The position numbers were made by a program, and so were the translations under genes. The notes beneath the pieces were generated by a model that did no database searches, had not been told where the DNA came from, and worked only from the letters and a program-made list of their open reading frames with translations. Below are positions 33,364 through 42,285 of a DNA stretch of 64,000 nucleotides, piece by piece; the stretch's first letter is position 1; each line of letters starts with the position of its first letter. This DNA is from WTFV01 sp965203525 (GTDB lineage Bacteria; Acidobacteriota; Vicinamibacteria; Vicinamibacterales; UBA8438). The stretch lies in the NCBI GenBank assembly GCA_965203525.1, contig OZ241898.1, positions 4,712,001-4,776,000 of the forward strand. Direction: 5' to 3'.

Positions 33364-34677
33364 CTACTCGTCGAGGAGGCACCGCGTGAAGCGGTGCTTT
33401 CCCTGGGCGGTCTTCGGAATCCGATCCACGTACCGCCATTCCACCCGGCACCCTCTTCCCAGGGCGCCGCGTATCCCGGCCTCGACCTCCGCCACGTCGT
33501 CCTCGTCGATTCCGGCGCACCGCACGACCGAGATCCGGAGGTGGTCGTAGTCGACCTGATCGACCTGGAACTGTTCGATCCAGCTTCGAAAATAGAACAG
33601 GTGCGTGAAGAACTCCCCGTGCACGACCGCGCCGTCCCGCGAGCGGAAATGGTCCGTGACGCGGCCCGTCAACTTCTCCAGAACCGGCAGGGGGGATCCG
33701 CAGCCGCAAGGGTGGAAGCGCATCGCTCCGGTGTCTCCGACGTCGTAACGGATCAGGGGCATGGAATAGTTGTGCAGATTGGTGACGATGATTCTTCCCT
33801 CTTCGCCGTCGCCCGCCGGCCGGCCCGCGTCGTCCACGATTTCGACGACGTTGTTCATGATGAACACGTGCCGGCGGCCCGCCCGGCACTCGCCGGCGAT
33901 CGCTCCGACCTCCCTGGAGCCGTAGTAGTCGTACGCCTTCGCGCCGAACCGCTCCTCGATCTCCTCCCGCATGAAGTCACGCAGCATTTCCGCCGCGGAA
34001 TGGAGAAATCGCGGCCGTGGCAGGCGCACTCCGTGCTTCCGGGCCGCCCGCGCCATCTGGTGCAGCGAGCCGGCGTATCCGGCCACGTAATGCGGGCGCC
34101 ACGATCGCAGCCGCTCGACGTGCTCCAGCCAGCGTCGGTCGTTCGTCATCTCGAACGTATCGAGCAACAGGCGGTTCTGCAGGTAGCACCCGATCCGCTT
34201 GCGCCACGGCTTCGCCGCCGCGAGGTCGCGGTCGGACCCCCAGAGCCAGGCGTTCCTCACGGCGTACCGCTCCACGCCCAGGAACTCGCGAAAATAGTAC
34301 TCGTGCGTCGCCTCGGCCTGGAGCGCGTACTCGGCATCCTGGATCAGGACCACCGGCCGGCCCGTCGAGCCCCCGGACGTGTTTTCATATCTGGCCGCCG
34401 TCGGTCCGGCGCTCTGCAACGCGGCGAACTTCCGGCGGATGACGTCCTTCGTCAATATCGGCAGGCGCTCGAGTTCCCGGGACTTCGCCAGGAGCCCCGC
34501 GTAGTGTTCGTTGTGGCCGGCGGCGAACGAAAGCAGCTTTCCGAGACGTGCGCGGGACGCGGCGAAGGGATCCGCGCCGGTCATTTCGCGGACGGACTCG
34601 TCGATGTCCCGGTAACGCCGCCGCACCGCTTGAAGCAGACGAAACTTCAGCTTCGAGGCGCGCTCACGCCATCGCAT
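33364..34677 (-). CDS. CapK/PaaK-like adenylate-forming enzyme
   Basis: A 437-residue protein of the phenylacetate-CoA ligase-like group often found in capsule loci (CapK). The P-loop-like YENTSGGSTGRPVVLIQD, YYGSREVGAIAGEC and LIRYDVGDTGAMRF are the adenylate-forming motifs, and PKTAQGKHRF provides the C-terminal Lys. It may activate an acid for attachment to the polysaccharide; that is inferred from the family and context. The ATG at 34677 lies 14 bp inside the DUF362 gene end, so the two are likely coupled. Confidence 0.87.
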   Translation of the reverse strand: MRWRERASKLKFRLLQAVRRRYRDIDESVREMTGADPFAASRARLGKLLSFAAGHNEHYAGLLAKSRELERLPILTKDVIRRKFAALQSAGPTAARYENTSGGSTGRPVVLIQDAEYALQAEATHEYYFREFLGVERYAVRNAWLWGSDRDLAAAKPWRKRIGCYLQNRLLLDTFEMTNDRRWLEHVERLRSWRPHYVAGYAGSLHQMARAARKHGVRLPRPRFLHSAAEMLRDFMREEIEERFGAKAYDYYGSREVGAIAGECRAGRRHVFIMNNVVEIVDDAGRPAGDGEEGRIIVTNLHNYSMPLIRYDVGDTGAMRFHPCGCGSPLPVLEKLTGRVTDHFRSRDGAVVHGEFFTHLFYFRSWIEQFQVDQVDYDHLRISVVRCAGIDEDDVAEVEAGIRGALGRGCRVEWRYVDRIPKTAQGKHRFTRCLLDE

Positions 34678-36145
34678 CCTGCCATTCCTCCGGAATCTCG
34701 AATTCGAGGCCGGACAATCGGGTCAGCGGCGTCGGTTCGCCGTCGTCCAGGATCTCCACTTCCATCGGCGACGACACGGGAACCGCCAGCCGGCTCTTCG
34801 CGTGCCGGAATCCGTAGCGCAGAAGGCGCACCTTCAACGGATCGAAACCGATGAGCCGCGCCCCGCCCGTATCGACCAGCAGGGGATTCCAGCCGCCCAG
34901 CACGACGCCGGCGGCCTTCGGAGCGGGCCGGAGCGGGCCGTACCCTTCGCCGGCGACGACGCCGTCGACGACGTGGAGCACGTTGCGGACCGGATCCGCC
35001 GCCAGGCCGCGCGCGCGCGGATCGTAGAAGTAGAGCGCGTGGTTCAAGTCGAGGGTGGTCCTGGGAATCGTGTCGTTTCCCGACCAGCCGCCGTCGAACA
35101 GACGGTCCCGGTCCAGCCTCCCGGAGGCATGGTGAAGGACTCGCATCAGCAGGGCCTCCAGCGTGTTGAGCGCCGTCGCCCGCCGGCCGAGGTTGGCCCA
35201 GTAGTCGTCGGACACGCGGTTGAGCAGTGGTTTCACGATGCTTGCGCGCCGATACTGGTCGCCCCCGGTGGCCGGACTGCCGTTGGTGTGGTGCGGCAGA
35301 TACTCCTTGCGGCCGTTGATGCCGACGACGTTCTTCAACGCGCCCGTGATCCCCGCCTTGACATGGCATTTCAGCTTGGGCAGATTGATGACGAAGTCCG
35401 CGGACAGGACGGAGTTGGCGACGAGATATTCGTGCTTGCGTCGATCATGGTGCGTGCGCATGAGCCGCGGGTCGTACATCGTGACGCGGAACCGCGCGGA
35501 CCTGTTCTGCACTTCCGCAAGCAGGCTGTCCTGTCCGAGGTCGATCAGGGTGTAGCCGCGCGGATCCCCCGTTCCCTCGGACTGGTTCTCGAGTCCGGTG
35601 ATCCGGCCGTCGTGGCCGCGCAGGACGGTCCTTCTGAGGTCGAGGACGGAAAACGTGATTCCCGGAAAGCGTTTCCGGTAGCGGTCCATCAATTCCCCGA
35701 CCGCATTCCGCCGGACGAGGGCTTCGAAGTCGCATCCTTGCAGCGGCGCGTCCGCGACGTCGATCTCCCCCTCGCCGTCGAGCGCCAGGATCAGGTAGTC
35801 GATCGCCGCGCGAATCAGCGACGTGTGCGTGACCAGCGATTCGATGGATTCGTCCAGCGGGTTCGAGTGGAGCACCCAGTTCGGCTTGATCAACGCCCTC
35901 CGGCCGCGCGTGAGGAAACGCCGCAACGGGTTCCAGGCGGGTTTGCCGAAATTGTCCCGATCGAGGCCCAGGTCCGCGAGGATGCTCCGCACCGCGTCAT
36001 ATACGTGGTTCGTCGGATCGCATTGCGCTTCGAAGGCGGACAGTTCCGGATAGCGGCGCGGCGGGTGGTACGGAAAGCGAGGATAACGCGCGGGACCGAC
36101 CCGCCGCAGCGCGACCCGCCGGTCGCGAACGGCGTCGGTGCTCAC
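34664..36145 (-). CDS. DUF362 domain protein
   Basis: A 493-residue protein with a DUF362 domain: ALIKPNWVLHSNPLDESIES, later VINLPKLKCHVKAGITGALK and NVVGINGRKEY, then VVDGVVAGEGYGPLRPAP. The reaction of this family is unknown; members occur beside polysaccharide and anaerobic metabolism genes. The GTG at 36145 overlaps the TGA of a short upstream frame that ends GFDPRYPRGGGGR; a longer start at 36214 is possible. Its start region is repeated beyond the toxin-antitoxin pair, at 37182-37206, suggesting that the pair was inserted just upstream. Confidence 0.82.
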   Translation of the reverse strand: MSTDAVRDRRVALRRVGPARYPRFPYHPPRRYPELSAFEAQCDPTNHVYDAVRSILADLGLDRDNFGKPAWNPLRRFLTRGRRALIKPNWVLHSNPLDESIESLVTHTSLIRAAIDYLILALDGEGEIDVADAPLQGCDFEALVRRNAVGELMDRYRKRFPGITFSVLDLRRTVLRGHDGRITGLENQSEGTGDPRGYTLIDLGQDSLLAEVQNRSARFRVTMYDPRLMRTHHDRRKHEYLVANSVLSADFVINLPKLKCHVKAGITGALKNVVGINGRKEYLPHHTNGSPATGGDQYRRASIVKPLLNRVSDDYWANLGRRATALNTLEALLMRVLHHASGRLDRDRLFDGGWSGNDTIPRTTLDLNHALYFYDPRARGLAADPVRNVLHVVDGVVAGEGYGPLRPAPKAAGVVLGGWNPLLVDTGGARLIGFDPLKVRLLRYGFRHAKSRLAVPVSSPMEVEILDDGEPTPLTRLSGLEFEIPEEWQDAMA

Positions 36146-36156
36146 CGGCCGCCGCC
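36132..36156. repeat. 25-bp direct repeat, left copy, at the DUF362 start
   Basis: GCGTCGGTGCTCACCGGCCG plus GCCGCC matches 37182-37206 with one mismatch. Both copies carry a TGA/GTG overlap preceded by a Gly-Gly-Gly-Arg-ending frame on the minus strand. Confidence 0.8.
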
Positions 36157-36207
36157 TCCGCGGGGGTACCGCGGATCGAATCCGACGGTCCGCTCCAGGC
36201 CGCCCAT

Positions 36208-36657
36208 TCAACAACGGGACGCCGACGGACCTGATGCCGCGCGGGCCGCTTTCGCCATGCGAGCGTGCAGCTCACTCAAGGCCGTCTCGAGGAATCGGGG
36301 ATCCGCCTTCAGTCGAACCAGGCGGTCCAGCGCCTGCGTCTGGATCTCCCCTCTCCTCCAGCGCTTGAGCGTGGCGATGCCGATGGACAGGTAGTCGGCG
36401 AAATCGGGCCACGTCATCGCCAGGTTCCGCCGCAGGCGGTCGATCTCGCCGATCGTGAGCAAGCCGACCTTGCGGCGGTACGCATCCGACACCGCCCGGT
36501 GGTAGGCGCGGGTGTGCCTGCCCAGGATGACCACGCGCCCACAGCGCATGCACTGCGGCGCATGCAGGGTCACCGAGACGCGCTCGCCCTTCAGCTCGGC
36601 CTCGATGGTTCGGAGGGCTTCCTGCTCGACGACGTGCCCGCACTTGATGCACTTCAT
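36208..36657 (-). CDS. MqsA/YgiT-like antitoxin
   Basis: A 149-residue protein. Two zinc-binding pairs, MKCIKCGHVVEQ and APQCMRCGRVV, form the N-terminal domain; the C-terminal half is an HTH (LRRNLAMTWPDFADYLSIG then ATLKRWRRGEIQTQA). This is the MqsA antitoxin architecture, including DNA binding for autoregulation. It follows the toxin-like gene by 25 bp, the toxin-first order known for MqsRA. A Cys-containing tail (SASRC) is present. The palindrome at 37126-37141 is its probable operator. Confidence 0.8.
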   Translation of the reverse strand: MKCIKCGHVVEQEALRTIEAELKGERVSVTLHAPQCMRCGRVVILGRHTRAYHRAVSDAYRRKVGLLTIGEIDRLRRNLAMTWPDFADYLSIGIATLKRWRRGEIQTQALDRLVRLKADPRFLETALSELHARMAKAARAASGPSASRC

Positions 36658-36682
36658 TCTTCTGGATTCCGGGATACCCGGT

Positions 36683-37060
36683 TCATGGGTCTTGCGTCTC
36701 GGTGGACTCGTGAAAGCTCACGATGATCAGCCGCCCGTCGAACAGCGAGAACTTGACGTACATCCGGCGCCGGAGACTTGCAGAGGACCACGCGGCCTCG
36801 TACAGACGGTGCCCGGCGCAGAGACCGCCGTAGCCGGGGTCGTCGCGCGCATGGAGATCCTCCACGGTGATCTCCGCGAGACTCTTGCGCAGGGAAACGG
36901 TAATGGCAGGTTCGCCGCGAACGCCGATCGCGTCACAGTCTCGACGAAGCCGATCGTAGTTCTCCGGCTCCCAGCCGTCCCCGCGTCGAATGCACCGGCG
37001 AGCCGCCTCGAGTACCGGACCGAGGGCATCTTCAGGGCCGGGCTTGGGTTCGTCCGCCAT
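36683..37060 (-). CDS. MqsR-like/RelE-fold toxin candidate
   Basis: A 125-residue protein whose C-terminal part (MYVKFSLFDGRLIIVSFHES) looks like the last strands of an MqsR/RelE-type RNase, preceded by AITVSLRKSLAEITVEDLHA. The N-terminal GPEDALGPVLEAARRCIRRG is unusual. Assignment rests mostly on position in front of the MqsA-like gene; mRNA-cleaving activity is inferred. The ATG at 37060 is 66 bp from the palindromic operator. Confidence 0.6.
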   Translation of the reverse strand: MADEPKPGPEDALGPVLEAARRCIRRGDGWEPENYDRLRRDCDAIGVRGEPAITVSLRKSLAEITVEDLHARDDPGYGGLCAGHRLYEAAWSSASLRRRMYVKFSLFDGRLIIVSFHESTETQDP

Positions 37061-37125
37061 GGACCGCGCGAAACCGTGGTCGACACCTGGATCATCGGGA
37101 GTACCCCGCGACCGACATGCCGTAC

Positions 37126-37141
37126 AGTATCAATTGATACT
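37126..37141. promoter_or_regulatory. perfect 16-bp palindrome, likely toxin-antitoxin operator
   Basis: AGTATCAATTGATACT is fully self-complementary and lies 66-81 bp upstream of the toxin start. TTGATA within it could be the -35 of the minus-strand promoter, so binding of the antitoxin would block RNA polymerase. It is the most AT-rich point in the region. Confidence 0.75.
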
Positions 37142-37181
37142 CCCGCCGTCAAGGGGGTGGCCGGGCCGGGCGACGCAAGCC

Positions 37182-37206
37182 GCGTCGGTACTCACCGGCC
37201 GCCGCC
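37182..37206. repeat. 25-bp direct repeat, right copy
   Basis: Matches 36132-36156 with one mismatch. On the minus strand it closes a small frame ending HGGVEAGLGYGGGR that follows the Wzc stop. The gap 37207-37298 holds only this short frame. Confidence 0.8.
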
Positions 37207-37298
37207 GTAGCCGAGGCCGGCCTCGACGCCGCCGTGGAGCGTCGGGACCCCGCGGCGCACGAGAGCCGGGACAACGCGCACGGGTCTGTCGAACGGCG

Positions 37299-39455
37299 TC
37301 AAGCGGGTTGATCCCGCCAGGCGAACGGCCGCTTGAAGTTCCGAGAGTAGTAGCGAGGATAATCGCGCGGGTCGGCGTGGTTGAGGATGCCCCCCGCCAT
37401 CCGCGCGTTCACCCGCTGCAACCGTTCCAGGGCGGCGACGGCCGAGGGCCGGGTCGTTTTCGTGGCGTCGACCACGAACACCACGTCGTTCACGGCGCCG
37501 GCCACCAGCATGGCGTCGCCGATCAGCATGAGCGGCGACGTATCGATCACGATCCAGTCGAACCGGTTGCCGAGCGACGCCAGTTGCCGTCGGAACCGGG
37601 CCGGCTCGATCTGCGTGGCGGGCACGGGGGACGCCGATCCGGCCGGCAGAACCGACAGGTTGCCGCGGACCTTCCTGATCGCCGCCCCGGCCTCCGTGGC
37701 GCCGGCCAGCACGTCCGACAGGCCGGGCTCGCGCTCCACGCCGAAGGTGGTGTGCAGACGCGGGCGAAGGAAGTCCGCGTCGACGATCAGGACGCGGTCC
37801 GACTGCGCGAGCACGTCCGCGAGCAGACTGCTGACGAAGCTCTTGCCCTCCTGCGCGTCGGCGCTCGTGACGGCTACCGAACGGCAGCCGGGATCCGCCG
37901 GCGAGATGACGAGGTGCGCATGGACGTCCCGCATGGTTTCCTGGCACTGCGCACGCGCTTCGGACTCGCGGCCGGCGCCCGCCGGCAGCATGCCCAGATT
38001 CGGCAGCGACAGAGCGTCCAGCCGGTCCGGCGTGTTGATCCGGTCGTCGAACCGATCCAGGACGACCACGAAACCGACGGCGAACAGGATCCCGCCGAAC
38101 AGGCCGGCCAGCACGGTCAGCCGCCACGACGAACCGCCGGGTCGGAGCGGCACTTCGGCTTCTTCAATGATTCGCGCGTTGTTCAGGGGCAGATCGATGA
38201 TTACGTCCGCTTCCTCGATTTGCCCCAGGATCCTCTCGTAGAGCCTTCGGGCCCCCTCGGCCTCGCGTTGCAGCTCGCTGTACTCTATTCTCTCCCGGTT
38301 TATCTCGGTCGCCTCGACCTTCGCGGTTTCGAGTTTCGCCTGAAGCCTCTGTTCTTCGGCCTCCGCCAGCAGGTACTCGTTGCGTTGCGATTCGATCAGC
38401 TTGTCGATTTCGCCGTCGATCATCGCCGTGGCGATCCCGATGGCCCGCCGCACCTTGCGCAGCTCCGGATGACGGTCGCCCAACGTCTCGGTCAGTTGGG
38501 CCTCCTGGCTCCGCAACGCCGCGAGATTCGCTTTCTGGCCCTGTATGACGCCGTTCGCCAGGATGTCGGGAAACGTGTCGATTCGCGCGGGGTCGCCGCG
38601 GAGCTCTTCCAACCGGGCGTAGTGTGTTTCCTCCCGGATCCGTCTTATCGCGGCCTGGGTCGCCGCCACGTTCAGATCCACGATCTCCCGGATGACGACG
38701 GACTGCCGATTCTCGATGGAAGTGCCGTCGTAACGTTCCAGGTACCGCTGAACCGCGAGTTCAGCCTCCGAAACCTGCCTGCGCTGCGCCGCGACGTGCT
38801 GGCGCAGCGCTTCATGGAAGTTCGACAGGAGATCGCCCCGCTCCTCCGCCAGTATCCGGATGTACTCGCTGCCTATCGTGCTCGCCACCTCGGCCGCCAG
38901 GTTCCGGTCCCGGGAACGGAACGCGACGCGGACCAGCCGCGAGTTCCGTTCCGGCGCGACCGTCAGATTGCGAAGGAAGCGGGTGACGGTCCGCGACCTG
39001 GTTCGTTCGGCCCGGGTCGCGTCCCGGCCGCCGCCTGACGCCTCGTCCGGAAGCGGCGCTTCGTCGTTCCCGCCGGCCGTCGGCCTCGGTTTGAACTCGT
39101 GGTGATCCCACAGCTCGAGCCGGTCGAGTGTCCGCCGCGCGACCAACCGGCCCTTCAGCCTTATGAAATGGGTCTGAATTCGCCTGGCTTCGCGCGGCGC
39201 TTCGTCGCGATCCGCGGGGAGTCTCAGTCTGTTCGACTCGACGTTCCCGAACATCAGCGTCGCCGTCGCCGTGTAGAACCGGGGAACGGACACGGCGTAC
39301 CAGATGGAAGCAAGGAACACGGGCAGCCCCGCGGCCAGGAACAGCCAGCGCCGCCGGTACAGCACGCGCAGGCAGCCGCGCAACGCGCTGACGACGCTCC
39401 CGTCGTCGACGTCCGCGAGGTGGGCCGGCTTCCGGTCGTGCGTCGTCATCGTCAT
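37299..39455 (-). CDS. Wzc/GumC-CpsD-type polysaccharide copolymerase with tyrosine kinase
   Basis: A 718-residue inner-membrane protein controlling chain length. LYRRRWLFLAAGLPVFLASI is the first membrane helix, a long coiled coil (NLAALRSQEAQLTETLGDRH and LIESQRNEYLLAEAEEQRLQ) fills the periplasmic part, and LTVLAGLFGGILFAVGFVVV is the second helix. The cytoplasmic BY-kinase has VTSADAQEGKSFVSSLLADV (Walker A, with Gln-Glu-Gly-Lys-Ser rather than the usual GxGKT/S), VLIVDADFLRPRLH (Walker A') and FDWIVIDTSPLMLIGDAML (Walker B). The tail DPRDYPRYYSRNF has three tyrosines for autophosphorylation. Its ATG overlaps the stop of the export gene by one base (TGATG). Confidence 0.92.
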   Translation of the reverse strand: MTMTTHDRKPAHLADVDDGSVVSALRGCLRVLYRRRWLFLAAGLPVFLASIWYAVSVPRFYTATATLMFGNVESNRLRLPADRDEAPREARRIQTHFIRLKGRLVARRTLDRLELWDHHEFKPRPTAGGNDEAPLPDEASGGGRDATRAERTRSRTVTRFLRNLTVAPERNSRLVRVAFRSRDRNLAAEVASTIGSEYIRILAEERGDLLSNFHEALRQHVAAQRRQVSEAELAVQRYLERYDGTSIENRQSVVIREIVDLNVAATQAAIRRIREETHYARLEELRGDPARIDTFPDILANGVIQGQKANLAALRSQEAQLTETLGDRHPELRKVRRAIGIATAMIDGEIDKLIESQRNEYLLAEAEEQRLQAKLETAKVEATEINRERIEYSELQREAEGARRLYERILGQIEEADVIIDLPLNNARIIEEAEVPLRPGGSSWRLTVLAGLFGGILFAVGFVVVLDRFDDRINTPDRLDALSLPNLGMLPAGAGRESEARAQCQETMRDVHAHLVISPADPGCRSVAVTSADAQEGKSFVSSLLADVLAQSDRVLIVDADFLRPRLHTTFGVEREPGLSDVLAGATEAGAAIRKVRGNLSVLPAGSASPVPATQIEPARFRRQLASLGNRFDWIVIDTSPLMLIGDAMLVAGAVNDVVFVVDATKTTRPSAVAALERLQRVNARMAGGILNHADPRDYPRYYSRNFKRPFAWRDQPA

Positions 39456-40344
39456 CAGAAGAACCGCCGCGGAACGACGATGGTGTCGTCGGGGCGCACC
39501 ACGTCCGACAACTCCAGGCGAACCTCGGCCGGCTCGCCGTCCACGACCCGCAAGGCGCGGATCCGGTCGAGCGCGCCCAGCCAGGTGCCGCCGCCCGCCA
39601 GCGCCAGCGCCTGCGACACCATCAGGTCGTTCCGGCGCAAGGGGTACTCTCCCGGATTCCGCACCGCGCCCCGCACGAAGATCGTGGGGGCCCTGGGCAC
39701 GATCACCGTGTCTCCGTTCCGGAGCGGGACGCCGCCGTGCCGCGCGATTCCGCGCTGCAGGTCTCGCAGGTCCACGCGGATCGTATCGGCGGCTTCGGGT
39801 TCCGCGAGGAGCCCCCCCCCCCCCCCCCCCCCCCCTCCCGATCCGTCCGCCGCGGCGCCGGCCGCACCAGGATCACTTCGTGGGAGGCGCGCTTCGTCGT
39901 CGGTCCGGCGGTGGCCAAGGCTTCTATCAGCGTCATCTCCCCGAGCAGGGGAAACACGCCGGGATTCTCGACTTCGCCGATGACGGACACCCGCCGGCTG
40001 CGCAACGTCTCCATCGCCGCTCTGACCCGGGGGTCCCGCAGGTGCCCGTCCGCCAGACGCGTCGTGAGGAGTTCCTCGAGGGAACGCAGCGTCATGCCGC
40101 CCACGGCGATTCGTCCGAGCGGCGGAAAGGCGAAGGAACCATCCGCCTCGACCGTGTAGAGACCGCTGAGCTGTTCCTGCTCGTACACGATGATCCGCAC
40201 CACGTCGCCCGTGCCCAGCCCGCCGCCGGGGTCCGGCGGCGCACCAGCCTGGCTTCCCGCCGCGCCGGCCGCGGCCGCTCCCCACAGGCACACGACGGCG
40301 CCCAGGGTTCGCATCGACCGGAACGACCCGCCGCCTGTCGTCAT
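39455..40344 (-). pseudogene. Wza-type polysaccharide export protein, frame broken at a G24 tract
   Basis: Encodes an outer-membrane export protein. The N-terminal frame from the ATG at 40344 has a signal peptide (TLGAVVCLWGAAAAGAAGSQ), the Poly_export segment GTGDVVRIIVYEQEQLSGLY, then an SLBB-like domain (VSVIGEVENPGVFPLLGEM). At 39812-39835 lie 24 consecutive G on the coding strand. As sequenced the frame then runs into SSRNPKPPIRS and stops at 39703. One frame over, LLAEPEAADTIRVDLRDLQ, then IFVRGAVRNPGEYPLRRND and a normal end at VVPRRFF give the missing second SLBB domain. A tract of 22 or 25 G joins both parts, so this is probably a phase-variable gene caught in the off state, or a length error in the tract. 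The next Met at 40317 is an alternative start. Confidence 0.85.
39812..39835. repeat. 24-bp homopolymer C tract in the export gene
   Basis: Twenty-four uninterrupted C (G on the coding strand), encoding a polyglycine stretch. It is by far the longest homopolymer in the window and lies between two folded domains, where variable glycine number would be tolerated. Confidence 0.9.
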
Positions 40345-40416
40345 GACGTTACAAGGGGAAGTCAAACTCGATGGCAGCACGGACTTCCACCGTCACGCCG
40401 CACCGCGAGCCGGCGC

Positions 40417-41418
40417 TCAGGGGAGCGCGTTCAGCGTCGCCTGCGCCTGCGCGGCCTCGGCCTGCGACGTCGGATCGTCGACGTCGACCACCCGCTGGAA
40501 GTACTCCTTGGCGGTCGCCACGTCCCCCTTGTTGAGCGCCACGAGCGCGAGCTTGAAGAGCGGCTTGCCCCAGTTCGGGTCCACCATGGTCGCCCGCTCG
40601 TACCACTGGGCGGCGTCGTCGACGGCGCCGCGGGCGAAAGCCTGCTCGCCCTGGTTGTAGAGGTCCTCGCGCGAGGCCGAGAGGCTGGACGCCGCGGCTT
40701 CGAGCAACTGCCGGTCGGCGGCGTCGGCCGTGCCGTTCGCCAGCCGCGCCCGGGCGCGGGCGGCGAGCAGGTCCTGGTTCTGCGGATCGTTCGCCAGCGC
40801 GCGCTCGAAAGCCGCGATCGCCGCCTCGTAATCCTGCATCTGGGACCAGGCGTTGCCGATGTTGAAGTACAGGTTGCTGAGCGCCGGAAGCTGCGCCAGC
40901 ACGGCTTCGTAGCCGGCGATCGACTCCTCGTAGTTCCCGGCGTTGAACGCGGCGTCCGCCGCCGCCGTCTGCGCGTCTATCGCATCGAGGTCGATCCCGG
41001 CGACCGCCTCGTCGCCGAGCATCTCCGCCAGCGGGTGGCGGATGCGAAGCAGGGCGAAGTCGACCGGGGGGTTCCGCGTCTGGGTGATCCGCGCCGGTCC
41101 CTCGCTCGGCGCATAGCCGCGCGCCGCCCCGTTGCGCTCGGCGCAGGCGCCCGAACAGTCGGCCCGGAAGCTCCAGTTGCCGCTGACCAGTCCGAGGATG
41201 GCGAACCGCCCGTCTTCCTCGGTCTCGGTGGTGAACTGCGGGGGGTTGGCGGCCGGGTTGGTGGCCGTGATCCGGACGCCGGCCAACGGTCTCCCGTCCT
41301 CGTCGGTGACCTGCCCGGCCACGCGTCCCTGGCCCTGCGCCGCCGCCGGGGCGGCGATCGCCAGAAGGAGGAAGAAACCGGGCAGGGAACGGATGACGCA
41401 ACGCGGGCGCAGGCTCAT
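40417..41418 (-). CDS. secreted carboxypeptidase-regulatory-like and TPR protein
   Basis: A 333-residue secreted or periplasmic protein. A signal peptide (LPGFFLLLAIAAPAAAQGQ) is followed by a carboxypeptidase-regulatory-like beta sandwich (VAGQVTDEDGRPLAGVRITA, then GRFAILGLVSGNWSFRA) and several TPRs (AFNAGNYEESIAGYEAVLAQ; SNLYFNIGNAWSQMQDYEAA; NPWGK-like WGKPLFKLALVALNKGDVAT). Probably a scaffold. AAGGAG lies before the ATG at 41418. It is followed by the export gene on the same strand, with 72 bp between, and preceded by a shorter paralogue. Confidence 0.8.
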   Translation of the reverse strand: MSLRPRCVIRSLPGFFLLLAIAAPAAAQGQGRVAGQVTDEDGRPLAGVRITATNPAANPPQFTTETEEDGRFAILGLVSGNWSFRADCSGACAERNGAARGYAPSEGPARITQTRNPPVDFALLRIRHPLAEMLGDEAVAGIDLDAIDAQTAAADAAFNAGNYEESIAGYEAVLAQLPALSNLYFNIGNAWSQMQDYEAAIAAFERALANDPQNQDLLAARARARLANGTADAADRQLLEAAASSLSASREDLYNQGEQAFARGAVDDAAQWYERATMVDPNWGKPLFKLALVALNKGDVATAKEYFQRVVDVDDPTSQAEAAQAQATLNALP

Positions 41419-41529
41419 GTCGTAACTCCTTGTATCTCCCCGGAACCGCCGGGAGAATTGCTCGCCGGGTACGTGCGCATGCGATCTGCGCTCCTCACGC
41501 GCTCCGGGACGCGCGCGGACCCGGTGCGC

Positions 41530-42180
41530 CTACCGGTCCACGCTCGCCAGCAGCGCCTCGATCGCTCCCTGCGCCTCCCTGCCGGCGGAACCGCCGGCGG
41601 GAACGGCGCGATACGCCGCGAGCGCCCGTTCGAGATCGTTCTTCTCGCGGTACGCATGTCCTATCTGGACGTGCAGGCCGGTGAGCCGCGGGACGCTGGC
41701 CAGCACCGCGCCGTACGCGTCGATGGCCGCGTCGTAGTCGCCGTCGTCGTAGAGCGCGTCGGCGGCGTTCAGCGCTTCCTGCAGTTCGTCGCCGCGGAGG
41801 TTCGCCAGGACGCCCGTCGACGGCGCCGGCGGATGGAGCGGGTCGGTCTCCATGACGAAGCCGACGCGCGCCGTTCCCGCCCCGCGCACGTTGGCGAATC
41901 CCTGCACCGGCTCGTAGCCCCGCCGTCGGATGAGGAAGAGCCAGCGGCCCCTCTGCAGGCCGATGAAGGAGAAGCGGCCCGCGTCGTTCGTCGTCGTCTC
42001 GATCCGGCGCTGCCACTCCGTGTTCTCTCCCACGACCTCCGCGCCGACTATCGGCTCCCCTTCGACGTCCCGCACCGCCCCGGTGACCACGCCGGTCTGG
42101 GTGGCGGCCGCCGCTGCGAGCGGCGGCAGAAGCAGCGACGTGACGACCAGCGCCGGAACGGTGACCGCGGAACGTGGCAT
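41530..42180 (-). CDS. secreted carboxypeptidase-regulatory-like and TPR protein, short paralogue
   Basis: A 216-residue protein with the same plan as its neighbour: signal peptide (VPALVVTSLLLPPLAAAAA), beta-sandwich domain (VTGAVRDVEGEPIVGAEVVG; AGRFSFIGLQRGRWLFLIRR) and two TPRs (ALYDDGDYDAAIDAYGAVLA; HVQIGHAYREKNDLERALA). AGGAAA precedes the ATG at 42180. Function unknown; such proteins are frequent in Acidobacteriota. It is divergent from the serine hydrolase gene. Confidence 0.78.
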   Translation of the reverse strand: MPRSAVTVPALVVTSLLLPPLAAAAATQTGVVTGAVRDVEGEPIVGAEVVGENTEWQRRIETTTNDAGRFSFIGLQRGRWLFLIRRRGYEPVQGFANVRGAGTARVGFVMETDPLHPPAPSTGVLANLRGDELQEALNAADALYDDGDYDAAIDAYGAVLASVPRLTGLHVQIGHAYREKNDLERALAAYRAVPAGGSAGREAQGAIEALLASVDR

Positions 42181-42285
42181 GGCGTTTCCTCGTGGCCCCC
42201 GCCGGGCTTCCGTCCTCAGGCAGGGCCGATGCCGCGTGAGCCGGCTGGAGCGGTCAACAGTATACACTCGGATCCGGTCGGAACG

